Below, piece by piece: positions 1 through 8,005 of a stretch of DNA of 54,394 nucleotides; position 1 is the stretch's first letter; the number at the start of each line of letters is the position of its first letter. The DNA is from Bacillota bacterium. Its GTDB lineage: Bacteria > Bacillota > UBA4882 > UBA8346. The notes under the pieces are model-generated. The model saw nothing but the letters and a program-made list of their open reading frames with translations. It was not told the origin of the DNA and ran no database searches. The translations under genes were made by a program, and so were the position numbers. Where the stretch lies: contig JAEYPR010000005.1 in assembly GCA_023410535.1 (NCBI GenBank), positions 1 through 54,394 on the forward strand, in the 5' to 3' direction.

Positions 1-2699
1 CGGTCAGCACCCAAGTGACCGGAGCTGCGAGTAACATTGACTTTACCGGGACTGTGATCCCGACAACCTATGCTGTATCGGGTAAAGTCACCGATGCCGG
101 CAATAACGGCATCGCCGGAGTCACGATTAGTTTCAGCAATGGGACCACCGTTACCACCGGGGCCGACGGTAGCTGGAGCAAAAGCGGGCTAAGCGGAGCG
201 GTCACAGTCACTCCGACTAAGAGTGGTTGGACCTTTAATCCGGCAACCGTTAGTGTGAGCGCTGCCAATACCAGTGTCAACTTTACCGGGACCGCCAACC
301 CCAGTGATACCTATCGTATTTCGGGAAAGGTGATCGATAATTACGGTTCCGGGATGGCGGGAGTGACGATCCAATTCGATGATGGAACCAGCGTAACAAC
401 AGACAATAACGGTCTATGGGGGAAAAACGGTTTCACTGGCTCCGTAAAGGCAACTCCCAAAAAACAAAACTGGACGTTTACTCCGGCCAGTATCAGTGTG
501 ATTAGCGCAACTTCCGATATGAATTTCACTGGCAAACCGAATGATTCGTATAGTGCGTTCGGGAAAGTGGTGGATACGAAAGGAGCACCACTGAAAGGTG
601 TTAAAATCACCATTGGGGGGAACGACTGGGAACTCACCGATGAATTGGGCCAATGGGGTAAAATATGTATGACGAGTAGCGGAACGAGGGTGATCAAACC
701 GTCAAAAGACGGATGGATTTTTTCTCCGGAGAGCGCCGACGTCAATATTAATAATCCCCAAGCCGACTTTATCGCGTCAGAAGCGCCGTATAGCGCATCG
801 GGAGCGGTCAAAGATGAACAGGGGGTTGGAATCGCTGATGTAACCATCAGTTTTGATGGCGGTTTTACCAGTGTCAAAACTGATAGTTGGGGGAATTGGA
901 GTAAGAACGGGTTAACCGGAGAAGTAAAAGTAATCCCGGCCAAGACGGGTTGGACCTTCGCTCCGGTTAACAGAGTCGTTAATCGTAGCAGTGCCGTTGC
1001 CAACTTTACCGGGACAACGGTGAAATATCAGGTTTCCGGAACTGTCGTGGACAACGCCGGCAATGGAATCGGTGGTGTGACCATCAGCTTTAGCGGCGGA
1101 TATTCCAGTTTAACAAGTGTAACAACGGATGACAAAGGTTATTGGTTTAAGACTGCTCTCGACGGCACGGTAGTTGTTACCCCTTCCAAAGCACGTTGGT
1201 CATTTGACCCAACGAGTACCACGGTGAGTCAAACTACAAACTCGGTAAACTTTACCGGAACCATTTCGCCCTCCTATGCGGTTTCGGGCAGAGTCACGGA
1301 TAAGAGTGGAGCCGGAATCTCCGGAGTAACGGTCAGCTTCACCGGGGGTTATGCGACTGTGGCGAGTGTTACGACGGACGCCAATGGAAATTGGAGCCAA
1401 ACCGGTTTGGAAGGACAGGTAACTGTCGTTCCGGCAAAAACCGGCTGGACATTCGCCTCCTCGTACGATATCGTAAATGGTGCAAACTCCAATGTTAATT
1501 TTACCGCTTATTATAGTATTTCAGGTAAAGTCACCTATTGGGGGAGCGCAGTTAGCGGGGTCACGATCAATTTCAGCGGCGGTTATGGCAGTGTTACCAC
1601 CGACACTGCGGGTAAGTGGAGTGTGACCAATCTTTCCGGGCCGGTAACAGTAAAAGCATCGCTGGCTGGATGGCATTTCGATCCGGTTTCCGTAAATGTT
1701 AACAGTCCCAATGATAGTGTCGACTTTACGGGGTTGCGGACGTATCAGGTATCGGGTAAAGTATTGGATGGAAGCGGCAAAGGAATTGAAAACGTATACA
1801 TGGATTTCGATATCGGCGGCATTTCGCCCAGAACCGATGCCAATGGAAATTGGGTAAAAGCGGATTGTTACGGTACGGCGACGGTAACGCCTGATAAGGA
1901 AGGATGGGTCTTTAATCCGTCAAGTATTGTTGTTACTTCCAATAATGCCAGTAACATCAACTTTACGGGGAGCAATCCGAATGCCACATCGTATTCGGTA
2001 TCTGGAAAGGTCACCGATGAGAAGGGTAATGGCATTGCCGATGTTACGATCGGTTTCAGCAATGGCATAGCCAGTGTAATAACGAACGCGCAAGGATTTT
2101 GGACCCAATCCGGCTTAACCGGAACGGTGACCGTCACTCCGACGAAAGCGGGAAAAGTCTTCGATCCGGTCAGTATCAGCGTTAGTAATGCCAACTCTGC
2201 CGTCAACTTCACCGGAAAGATTGCTTATCGACTTTTCGGAAAAGTCACCAATGATTATGGCTACGGGCTTGCCAATGTAACGATCAGTTTTAGCGGCGGA
2301 TTTACCAATGTCACAACCGATGCGAACGGTAATTGGCAAAAAAGCGATTTATATGGCCCAGTAGTAGTCACCCCAACGAAAAGCGGATTTCATTTCACTC
2401 CGTCCAGTACTGCCATTGAAAGTATCGGCACGGGTTATAGCGTTGACTTTAAGGGACTTCCGACTTATAGCATCAATGGCAGGGCTGTTGACCGGTATAA
2501 TCAGGGGATTCCTGGAGTCACGATTAGCTTTAGCAACGGGTATGGAAGCGTCACGACTGACGCCAATGGATATTGGTCGAAAAGCGATCTCTTCGGTGAG
2601 GTGACGGTTACCCCATCAAAGGCCGGCATGACATTTAATCCTGTGAATAAAGTCGTTCAGAGCGGACTGGATGTCAATATTTATTTTTATAACTTCTAA
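1..2699 (+). CDS. Large tandem-repeat surface-type protein, 5' end outside window
   Basis: The frame is open from the left edge, so this is the C-terminal part (about 899 residues) of a longer protein; the GTG at 15 is not a real start. It consists of 11 complete copies of an ~80-residue repeat after the tail of another copy. Each copy runs Y-x-V-S-G-K-V-x-D, then G-I-x-G-V-T-I-x-F-S, then TTDANGxW, then VTVTPxKxGWxFxP, and ends in a variant of NFTG. This resembles carboxypeptidase-regulatory-like or SdrD B-like beta-sandwich domains, which are usually extracellular stalk modules. No anchor motif follows the last repeat (it ends YFYNF), so any signal peptide or membrane anchor must lie upstream. 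A surface or secreted location is inferred. The exact substrate or partner cannot be named. Confidence 0.8.
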   Translation, partial: VSTQVTGAASNIDFTGTVIPTTYAVSGKVTDAGNNGIAGVTISFSNGTTVTTGADGSWSKSGLSGAVTVTPTKSGWTFNPATVSVSAANTSVNFTGTANPSDTYRISGKVIDNYGSGMAGVTIQFDDGTSVTTDNNGLWGKNGFTGSVKATPKKQNWTFTPASISVISATSDMNFTGKPNDSYSAFGKVVDTKGAPLKGVKITIGGNDWELTDELGQWGKICMTSSGTRVIKPSKDGWIFSPESADVNINNPQADFIASEAPYSASGAVKDEQGVGIADVTISFDGGFTSVKTDSWGNWSKNGLTGEVKVIPAKTGWTFAPVNRVVNRSSAVANFTGTTVKYQVSGTVVDNAGNGIGGVTISFSGGYSSLTSVTTDDKGYWFKTALDGTVVVTPSKARWSFDPTSTTVSQTTNSVNFTGTISPSYAVSGRVTDKSGAGISGVTVSFTGGYATVASVTTDANGNWSQTGLEGQVTVVPAKTGWTFASSYDIVNGANSNVNFTAYYSISGKVTYWGSAVSGVTINFSGGYGSVTTDTAGKWSVTNLSGPVTVKASLAGWHFDPVSVNVNSPNDSVDFTGLRTYQVSGKVLDGSGKGIENVYMDFDIGGISPRTDANGNWVKADCYGTATVTPDKEGWVFNPSSIVVTSNNASNINFTGSNPNATSYSVSGKVTDEKGNGIADVTIGFSNGIASVITNAQGFWTQSGLTGTVTVTPTKAGKVFDPVSISVSNANSAVNFTGKIAYRLFGKVTNDYGYGLANVTISFSGGFTNVTTDANGNWQKSDLYGPVVVTPTKSGFHFTPSSTAIESIGTGYSVDFKGLPTYSINGRAVDRYNQGIPGVTISFSNGYGSVTTDANGYWSKSDLFGEVTVTPSKAGMTFNPVNKVVQSGLDVNIYFYNF

Positions 2700-2786
2700 A
2701 GATGAAACCGGAGTCATGGCTTAAAGAAATATGTTGCAATCATGGCTCCCCAATATTAGTGTAATGTAGATAAATTGATGACATGA

Positions 2787-2830
2787 AAACTCCTCCTTAG
2801 GACATCCTATACCTAGGGAGGAGTTTTTTT
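2787..2830 (+). terminator. Rho-independent terminator, also carries the next gene's ribosome-binding site
   Basis: A 15-bp stem (2787-2801 with 2812-2826, one T-G pair) has a 10-nt loop and runs into seven T (2824-2830). It ends the repeat-protein transcript. Its right arm contains AGGGAGGAG (2814-2822), the only good ribosome-binding site for the gene that follows. A second, T-less hairpin (2710-2718 with 2741-2749) lies just upstream. Confidence 0.8.
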
Positions 2831-4958
2831 GAATTTTCAGTTACAAAACGCTATGAAAGTAAGAAAAAAAGACTTAACTGCCGCTGCGCAAACCCAATCA
2901 GCTTTTTCCGATTGGGTTTTGCCGGTTTGGCTTCAAAAACAGCAGAACCCCGATTTACCGACCTATGACATCGGCCAACCCGCTTTTGTGAACCGGGTCT
3001 GCCGTAGCTGGGTGGAGTTGCGTAGTCGATCCGGGAGTCCGGTCCGGATCGATCGTTTTGGGGTCATTGATTTGGCAGAGCCGGGTTGGTCATTGGAGAT
3101 CTGGTTGGCGGCCGGCGAAAAGCTGTGGACTCCCGGTCAATTTGAATCGGTCTCCCAGCGGAGCGGGCTGGACTCATTATGGTTCGAAACTCAAGCGTTT
3201 TACGAAACAGGAAGCTGCCGGATGCGCGTCTCCCCTGTAGCCGAACTGCAAGGGGCTGCTTTTCGGTTGGAAGTTGAACTTTTGCAAGCTCAAAGCGACT
3301 TACAGCGTTTGGGGGTTTATTTTGTACTGCGCCCGTACAACAATGACGGATTTCACCCCATCCACCGCCTGAGTTATCAGCAATCCTGGGCCACGGTCAA
3401 TGGCCGGAAGCTGCTTTATTTCACTAACGAACCGGGTATCTGCTGTGCCGGCGACGCCAGGTTGGGAGATGTGCAGCGCCGCTTACGGGTTGGCGAGGGA
3501 ACTCAGGGTTTTAACTCTGCTGACGGCACCGCCACGGCTTTATATGGGTTTTCCGGATTATATGCGGAGTTTGGCAAGATTTCCTTGCTATTATGGCCAA
3601 AACCGCCGCAACCGAAGACAGAGCGGCGACTGGCCTCGGGAGCAATCGCCATTCCTCCCGCCGCAACCGGGAGGAATCGAAATACCGCTCCCAAAATCAT
3701 TACCGGAACGGTTTTCGACCAAATCTATAATGTAAATTGCAATTATCTGGACCACGGTCTTCAGACGGGACAAGCCGGCGCTGACTCGTCATTGCTGTTG
3801 TTATTGAACCGTTTGGGATATTACAACGTCAGTCGCCGTATTTTAGAGAAAATGTTGCGTAAGGTGCGTTGGGACGGAACATTGGCTGGCACGGACTGTC
3901 GCAATCATCAGTTGCTCTTTTTGGCCATTGATTACTTTCACTTCAGCGGCGACCGCAGTTTTGCCGAGCGGTACTGGCCGGTTTGGCGCCGGATTGCTGC
4001 AGGGATTCGCAGCAATTTCCAGCTTGACCGGATGGCTCAGCCCGACCTGCGCTTGATGACGGGGAGAACGGTTTCTGGCGCACAGCTGGAGGGACTTTTA
4101 TGGTCTTATGCGGCGCTAAAGTCGCTGTCCGGCGTTTGCGGATTGTTGGGACGAAATCAGGAGCAAAATCAATATCAAAGCGATTGTTTGCGGTTATGGG
4201 AAATGCTCAACCAGTCGCTGTATGATTCCAACGAAAATTGGCGATCTTCCGGCCGCCGGGCTTTGGGCATCATAAACTCGCTTTTCCCGTTACAGATTTG
4301 GGAAGCCGACCAACCCCGGTTACGAGAGATACTGGAATATGCTTCGGAACACTGGTTGTATCAAGGCGGTTTTTTTATTCCGAGCGAGTTTTCCGGGATC
4401 GATCCGGAAGCGACCGCATTTTTGGCAACGGTTTTGGCCCAAGCGGGAATGGACTATGCGGTCTTATGGCAATTTTTAATCCGTTCCGGCAGTCCGGTCT
4501 GGGTTTGGCCGGACCGGGTTCAACCCCGGACGTTGGAAGGGATTGGCCAAACCGGTCATCGTTTTGCGGTTGGGGTTGCCGTGCTGTTGTTGTTGCGGAT
4601 GATCTTGGTGACGGAATTCCAAGACTCCCTGCGATTGTTGCCGGGTGTTTTGACCAGTCCTTGCTGGGATGAGGCGGTGTTGCGGCTTGTCAATCTCGAC
4701 ACGGCTTTCGGGTCGATCTCTCTCCGGAGTTCGCAGATGGGCGGCATATTGCAGCTCGAATATCACGCCAATTACCATCGCCGCCCCGCCAAAGTTGAGT
4801 TCGAGCTGGGAACGCGCTACCGCTTTTTGGAGGTTGACCGGGGTACTCCAGAATTTACCGGAACCAGGATTGCCATAGACCCGGAGTTTAAAATGCTACG
4901 ATTACGCCGCCTCACTTATGCAGCTTGTCTTGACAACACTTTTACGGACACGATATAA
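2829..4958 (+). CDS. Six-hairpin glycosidase-like protein, function unknown
   Basis: This 709-residue cytosolic-looking protein has no signal peptide or membrane segment. The N-terminal ~270 residues look beta-rich. Residues ~300-625 are helical with recurring aromatic and Gly turns, as in alpha/alpha-barrel glycoside hydrolases (glycogen-debranching or GH15-like folds). I cannot identify catalytic acids, so the substrate is left open. The TTG at 2829 is chosen because AGGGAGGAG lies 6 nt upstream. An in-frame ATG at 2853 starts with MKVRKK but has no visible ribosome-binding site. The ribosome-binding site lies inside the preceding terminator stem. The gene stands alone, and a strong promoter for the next gene overlaps its 3' end. 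Confidence 0.6.
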   Translation: MNFQLQNAMKVRKKDLTAAAQTQSAFSDWVLPVWLQKQQNPDLPTYDIGQPAFVNRVCRSWVELRSRSGSPVRIDRFGVIDLAEPGWSLEIWLAAGEKLWTPGQFESVSQRSGLDSLWFETQAFYETGSCRMRVSPVAELQGAAFRLEVELLQAQSDLQRLGVYFVLRPYNNDGFHPIHRLSYQQSWATVNGRKLLYFTNEPGICCAGDARLGDVQRRLRVGEGTQGFNSADGTATALYGFSGLYAEFGKISLLLWPKPPQPKTERRLASGAIAIPPAATGRNRNTAPKIITGTVFDQIYNVNCNYLDHGLQTGQAGADSSLLLLLNRLGYYNVSRRILEKMLRKVRWDGTLAGTDCRNHQLLFLAIDYFHFSGDRSFAERYWPVWRRIAAGIRSNFQLDRMAQPDLRLMTGRTVSGAQLEGLLWSYAALKSLSGVCGLLGRNQEQNQYQSDCLRLWEMLNQSLYDSNENWRSSGRRALGIINSLFPLQIWEADQPRLREILEYASEHWLYQGGFFIPSEFSGIDPEATAFLATVLAQAGMDYAVLWQFLIRSGSPVWVWPDRVQPRTLEGIGQTGHRFAVGVAVLLLLRMILVTEFQDSLRLLPGVLTSPCWDEAVLRLVNLDTAFGSISLRSSQMGGILQLEYHANYHRRPAKVEFELGTRYRFLEVDRGTPEFTGTRIAIDPEFKMLRLRRLTYAACLDNTFTDTI

Positions 4959-4959
4959 T
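4930..4959 (+). promoter_or_regulatory. SigA-type promoter for the S1-domain gene
   Basis: TTGACA (4930-4935) and TATAAT (4954-4959) are both perfect consensus, separated by 18 bp. The promoter overlaps the stop region of the upstream gene. The start codon of the S1-domain gene lies about 50 bp downstream. Confidence 0.8.
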
Positions 4960-5012
4960 ATATTATATCTAAATCCGTGTTGTAAAAGAAATTAGAGGAG
5001 GATTTTTGTAGT

Positions 5013-5396
5013 ATGGCTTTAGAGGTTGGCCAGATTGTCGAGGGGAAAGTAACCGGTATTACAAATTTTGGCGCATTTATTGAACTCCCCACCGGTCAAA
5101 CAGGACTAGTGCACATTTCGGAAGTTGCTGACGAGTATGTTAAAGACGTGAATCATTTCTTGAAGCAAAACGATCTGGTCAAAGTAAAAGTGCTAAATCT
5201 CGATAAAGGAAAGATTGGCTTGTCGATTCGCCAGGCCCAGGCCCCAACGGAGCGGGTGACTAAGCAGAATCGACAATCTTTTGAAGATAAACTGGCGAAG
5301 TTTATGAAGGATTCAGACGAACGCCAGACCGACCTGCGCCGGAATGCCGACTCCAAACGCGGTGGACGCGGCGGCGGCCGAGCGCCGAGTATGTAA
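5013..5396 (+). CDS. S1 RNA-binding domain protein (YabR/GSP13-like)
   Basis: This 127-residue protein has one S1 (OB-fold) RNA-binding domain in residues 3-75, with the typical GxVxGITNFGAFIEL start and VHISEVA core. A basic, Gly/Arg-rich tail (RGGRGGGR near the C-terminus) probably adds non-specific RNA contacts. Family members such as B. subtilis YabR and GSP13 bind RNA or ribosomes and often belong to the cell-division or stress gene sets. The ATG at 5013 follows AGAGGAGGA (4994-5002). It has its own consensus promoter and its own terminator, so it is monocistronic. The domain call is firm; the cellular role is not known from context. Confidence 0.88.
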   Translation: MALEVGQIVEGKVTGITNFGAFIELPTGQTGLVHISEVADEYVKDVNHFLKQNDLVKVKVLNLDKGKIGLSIRQAQAPTERVTKQNRQSFEDKLAKFMKDSDERQTDLRRNADSKRGGRGGGRAPSM

Positions 5397-5414
5397 GTCC
5401 TATTGAAAATATTG

Positions 5415-5447
5415 AAACCCAGCGAATGGCTGGGTTTTATTTTTTTG
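5415..5447 (+). terminator. Rho-independent terminator after the S1-domain gene
   Basis: A 9-bp perfect stem (5415-5423 with 5429-5437) with a 5-nt loop is followed by a T-rich run to 5447. It lies between two convergent genes and is T-rich mainly on the plus side. Confidence 0.85.
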
Positions 5448-5477
5448 AAAAATGTGAATAAAGGATCGGGTAAATTC

Positions 5478-7835
5478 CTAATCATTTTGATTCCAGAACT
5501 CGGCAAGCACTTGCCGGTATTCAGGAGTTGAAAACGGTCGGCCCGGGAGGAACCAGTCGGGCGGGAGCAGGTCCTGATAGCTCTCTTGGAGGAAACGGTC
5601 ATCCAAAAGCAGTACTACCCCGCGGTCCTCGGGCGTGCGGAAGACGCGTCCGGCCGATTGGATCACGCGAATCAGGCCGGGGATGATATAGGCGTAGAGC
5701 ATGCCCCGCCCGTCTTGTTCGTCATAATACAGTTTGAGCAATTCCTGTTCGTCACTGAGCGTCGGCAACCCGGGACCAACAATGATTACTCCGACTAGTT
5801 CTTCGCCGGGCAGGTCGATCCCTTCGCCGAAGATTCCGCCCAAAACTGCTAAGCCAAGGTTGGAACGGTTGGGGTTGCGGTTGGAGACGCGCCGCAGAAA
5901 CTCCATTTTGGCTTGGTTTGACATTTGAGGCGATTGGGTAAAGACCTCGGCCCGCGCCCCGACGACGGCGATGATTAAGGGCCAGACCGTTTGGAGATAG
6001 GCGTAGGAGGGGAAAAACATTAAGTAATTGCCGTTATGGGCCAGGACGAGATCGGCGGCGGCCTGGGCGACCGCGTTTGCCGTATCTTTGCGGGCATTGA
6101 ACCGGGTATCGACCCCTGGGACATGCAGGTAAAGTCGGTTTTCTTGCGGAAACGGCGAAGTCAACCGGAGCTGAAGCGGTTCCCGCGCCCCTAAAAGCTG
6201 TTGGAAATAGGGAGCAGGCGCCAAGGTTGCCGAGAAAAACACGGCGGACCGGCTGTATTCCAGACGTTCCCGCAGCCGCGGCCCAGGGTTTAGGCAGAAT
6301 AAGCGGAGCCGGACGCCATGTTGTTCTTGTTTGGCGTAGAGGGCATAATTGGCATCCAATTTGGCCGCGATCCGGATAAAAGCGGTTAATTCCAGGTAAA
6401 AATCATTCACGGTTTCCCAGAGCGGGTGGCTGGTCTGTTGGCGCAGGAAACGTTCGCATAAAGCCGCTAACTTCTCCAGGGCCGGTTCGAACATTTCCGG
6501 CAGTTCGGCCAAGCGGACGCCGGGCCGTTGTTCTTTCCAAAGGTCGCGTTCCCATTGCTCGAAGAAGGCTCCGACCGCGACGACGGCATCAGCGATTCGC
6601 GGCTCGGAGCGGCGTAAGGAAAACTCCAAACTCTGCAGTCGAGATTGTTCTAACGTTGCCGAGTACATCTCTCGGCCCCGAGCCACCAGGTTATGGGCTT
6701 CGTCGATCAGAAACAGGCAGTCGCGGCGCTTTGGTCCCAGGAAGAAACGGCGTAAGTAGACGCCGGGGTCGAACAGATAGTTATAGTCGCCGATGATCAG
6801 GTCGGCCTGGAGCGCCAAGTCTAACGAGAGTTCATAGGGGCAGACCTGATGATGACGGCCCCATTCGGCGACCACTTCCGGGGTGATCAGTTCATAGGCC
6901 AGTAGCGCGGGGATGAGCTGATCCACTTTGGCATAATAATTATCGGTATAGGGGCAGCCGCCGGGTTTGCATGACGAGCCCGGCGAGGGGCAGACCCGGT
7001 CCTTGGCCTCGATAAAAACGGTCCGTAACCGTAAACCCTGTTGCGTTAGGTTCGCCAGGGTTTTTTTGACGATCTCTTTTCCCACTGTTTTGGCAGTCAG
7101 GAAAAAAAGGCGTTTCAGCTCCTGCCGGGCCAGGCTTTGCAAGGCCGGAAAGAGGACGGCGACAGTTTTGCCGATCCCGGTCGCGGCTTCGGCGATCAAA
7201 TCCCGTTCGCCGGTGACGGCTGCCAAAACAGTTTCGATCAGCTCGGTCTGGCCGGGACGGGGGGTGGGAAACGGGAAACAAAGCCCGAGAATGGAATCGT
7301 TCCGGACTTGCTGCCAATGTTCCAATTCCAACTGTTGCCGGAGGAATCCGTCGGCCAAATCCCGAAAGAAAGCCTCCGACTGTTCCGGCTGGACGTTGAC
7401 CGCAAAGGAACGTTCAGAAAGGTCGTCCAGATTCAGGTAGGTCAAGCGACCGCTGACCTCCCGGCCGGGGTGGTGTTGGGAGACGAAATAGAGATACAGT
7501 TGGAGTTGGGCCAGATGAATCGGGAATTGGTCAACCTGAAGGTCGCCCAGGGGAAGGTAGGTTGTTTTGACCTCTTCAACCAGAAGCCCGGCCTCGGTGG
7601 TGAGCAAGCCGTCGATCCGGCCGCGTAGGATGAGTTGGTAACCTAGTTGTTCATATTGAAACTCGATGGGGACCTCGGCCCGGTAACCGGGGAGTTGACG
7701 CGACGAGACCAGTTGATGGCCTTGCGTTCCTTCTTGCCCGCGGGTGCTGGCCACAAAACCGGATCCCAGATCTTTCGGATGGTAAAGGGCGTGTAAAAAA
7801 TCGGTTACTGCGATGGATAGCTGGCGGATGGCCAA
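5478..7835 (-). CDS. Rad3/DinG-type DNA helicase with N-terminal PD-(D/E)XK nuclease-like domain
   Basis: This 785-residue protein starts with a RecB/Cas4-like nuclease fold: GRIDG at 72-76, EEVKT at 87-91 and QLQLYLY at 110-116 match the D, E-x-K and Q positions. An SF2 helicase of the XPD/DinG family follows, with Walker A ATGIGKT (218-224), four Cys (282, 289, 294, 332) spaced like an iron-sulfur cluster, and DEAH at 378-381. The C-terminus has the second RecA-like domain with QSAGRVFRTPEDRG. It probably unwinds and trims damaged DNA. The start is a TTG at 7835 with GGAGGA 6 nt upstream. It is read divergently from the PBP gene. Confidence 0.85.
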   Translation of the reverse strand: MAIRQLSIAVTDFLHALYHPKDLGSGFVASTRGQEGTQGHQLVSSRQLPGYRAEVPIEFQYEQLGYQLILRGRIDGLLTTEAGLLVEEVKTTYLPLGDLQVDQFPIHLAQLQLYLYFVSQHHPGREVSGRLTYLNLDDLSERSFAVNVQPEQSEAFFRDLADGFLRQQLELEHWQQVRNDSILGLCFPFPTPRPGQTELIETVLAAVTGERDLIAEAATGIGKTVAVLFPALQSLARQELKRLFFLTAKTVGKEIVKKTLANLTQQGLRLRTVFIEAKDRVCPSPGSSCKPGGCPYTDNYYAKVDQLIPALLAYELITPEVVAEWGRHHQVCPYELSLDLALQADLIIGDYNYLFDPGVYLRRFFLGPKRRDCLFLIDEAHNLVARGREMYSATLEQSRLQSLEFSLRRSEPRIADAVVAVGAFFEQWERDLWKEQRPGVRLAELPEMFEPALEKLAALCERFLRQQTSHPLWETVNDFYLELTAFIRIAAKLDANYALYAKQEQHGVRLRLFCLNPGPRLRERLEYSRSAVFFSATLAPAPYFQQLLGAREPLQLRLTSPFPQENRLYLHVPGVDTRFNARKDTANAVAQAAADLVLAHNGNYLMFFPSYAYLQTVWPLIIAVVGARAEVFTQSPQMSNQAKMEFLRRVSNRNPNRSNLGLAVLGGIFGEGIDLPGEELVGVIIVGPGLPTLSDEQELLKLYYDEQDGRGMLYAYIIPGLIRVIQSAGRVFRTPEDRGVVLLLDDRFLQESYQDLLPPDWFLPGRPFSTPEYRQVLAEFWNQND

Positions 7836-7873
7836 TGGAGTTCCTCCGTGATTTGCTTAGGCGCTTCATCCTT

Positions 7874-7902
7874 ATTCTAGCATGTCCGCGCGGCCGAAGC
7901 AA
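7874..7902 (-). promoter_or_regulatory. Likely SigA promoter for the helicase gene
   Basis: Read on the minus strand, TTGCTT (7897-7902) is followed after 17 bp by TAGAAT (7874-7879), about 40 bp before the TTG start. This is a good but not perfect match. Confidence 0.5.
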
Positions 7903-8005
7903 ATCCGGTAAACGCGGCGCGGCCGGCCCCGGCAGGGCAGTTTCCATTGCTTCCCCTGTATGGATTGGTATGATTGCCGCGAAAGCTAACACCAGAGGTA
8001 TGACC

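Noticed and set aside
68..2339. Several long minus-strand frames opposite the repeat protein
   Set aside because: They mirror the regular codon pattern of the repeats and have no start signals or recognisable domains.
7835..8005. 57-codon upstream extension of the first PBP
   Set aside because: It overlaps the helicase promoter and start, lacks a fitting ribosome-binding site, and would put charged residues before a normal membrane-anchor start.
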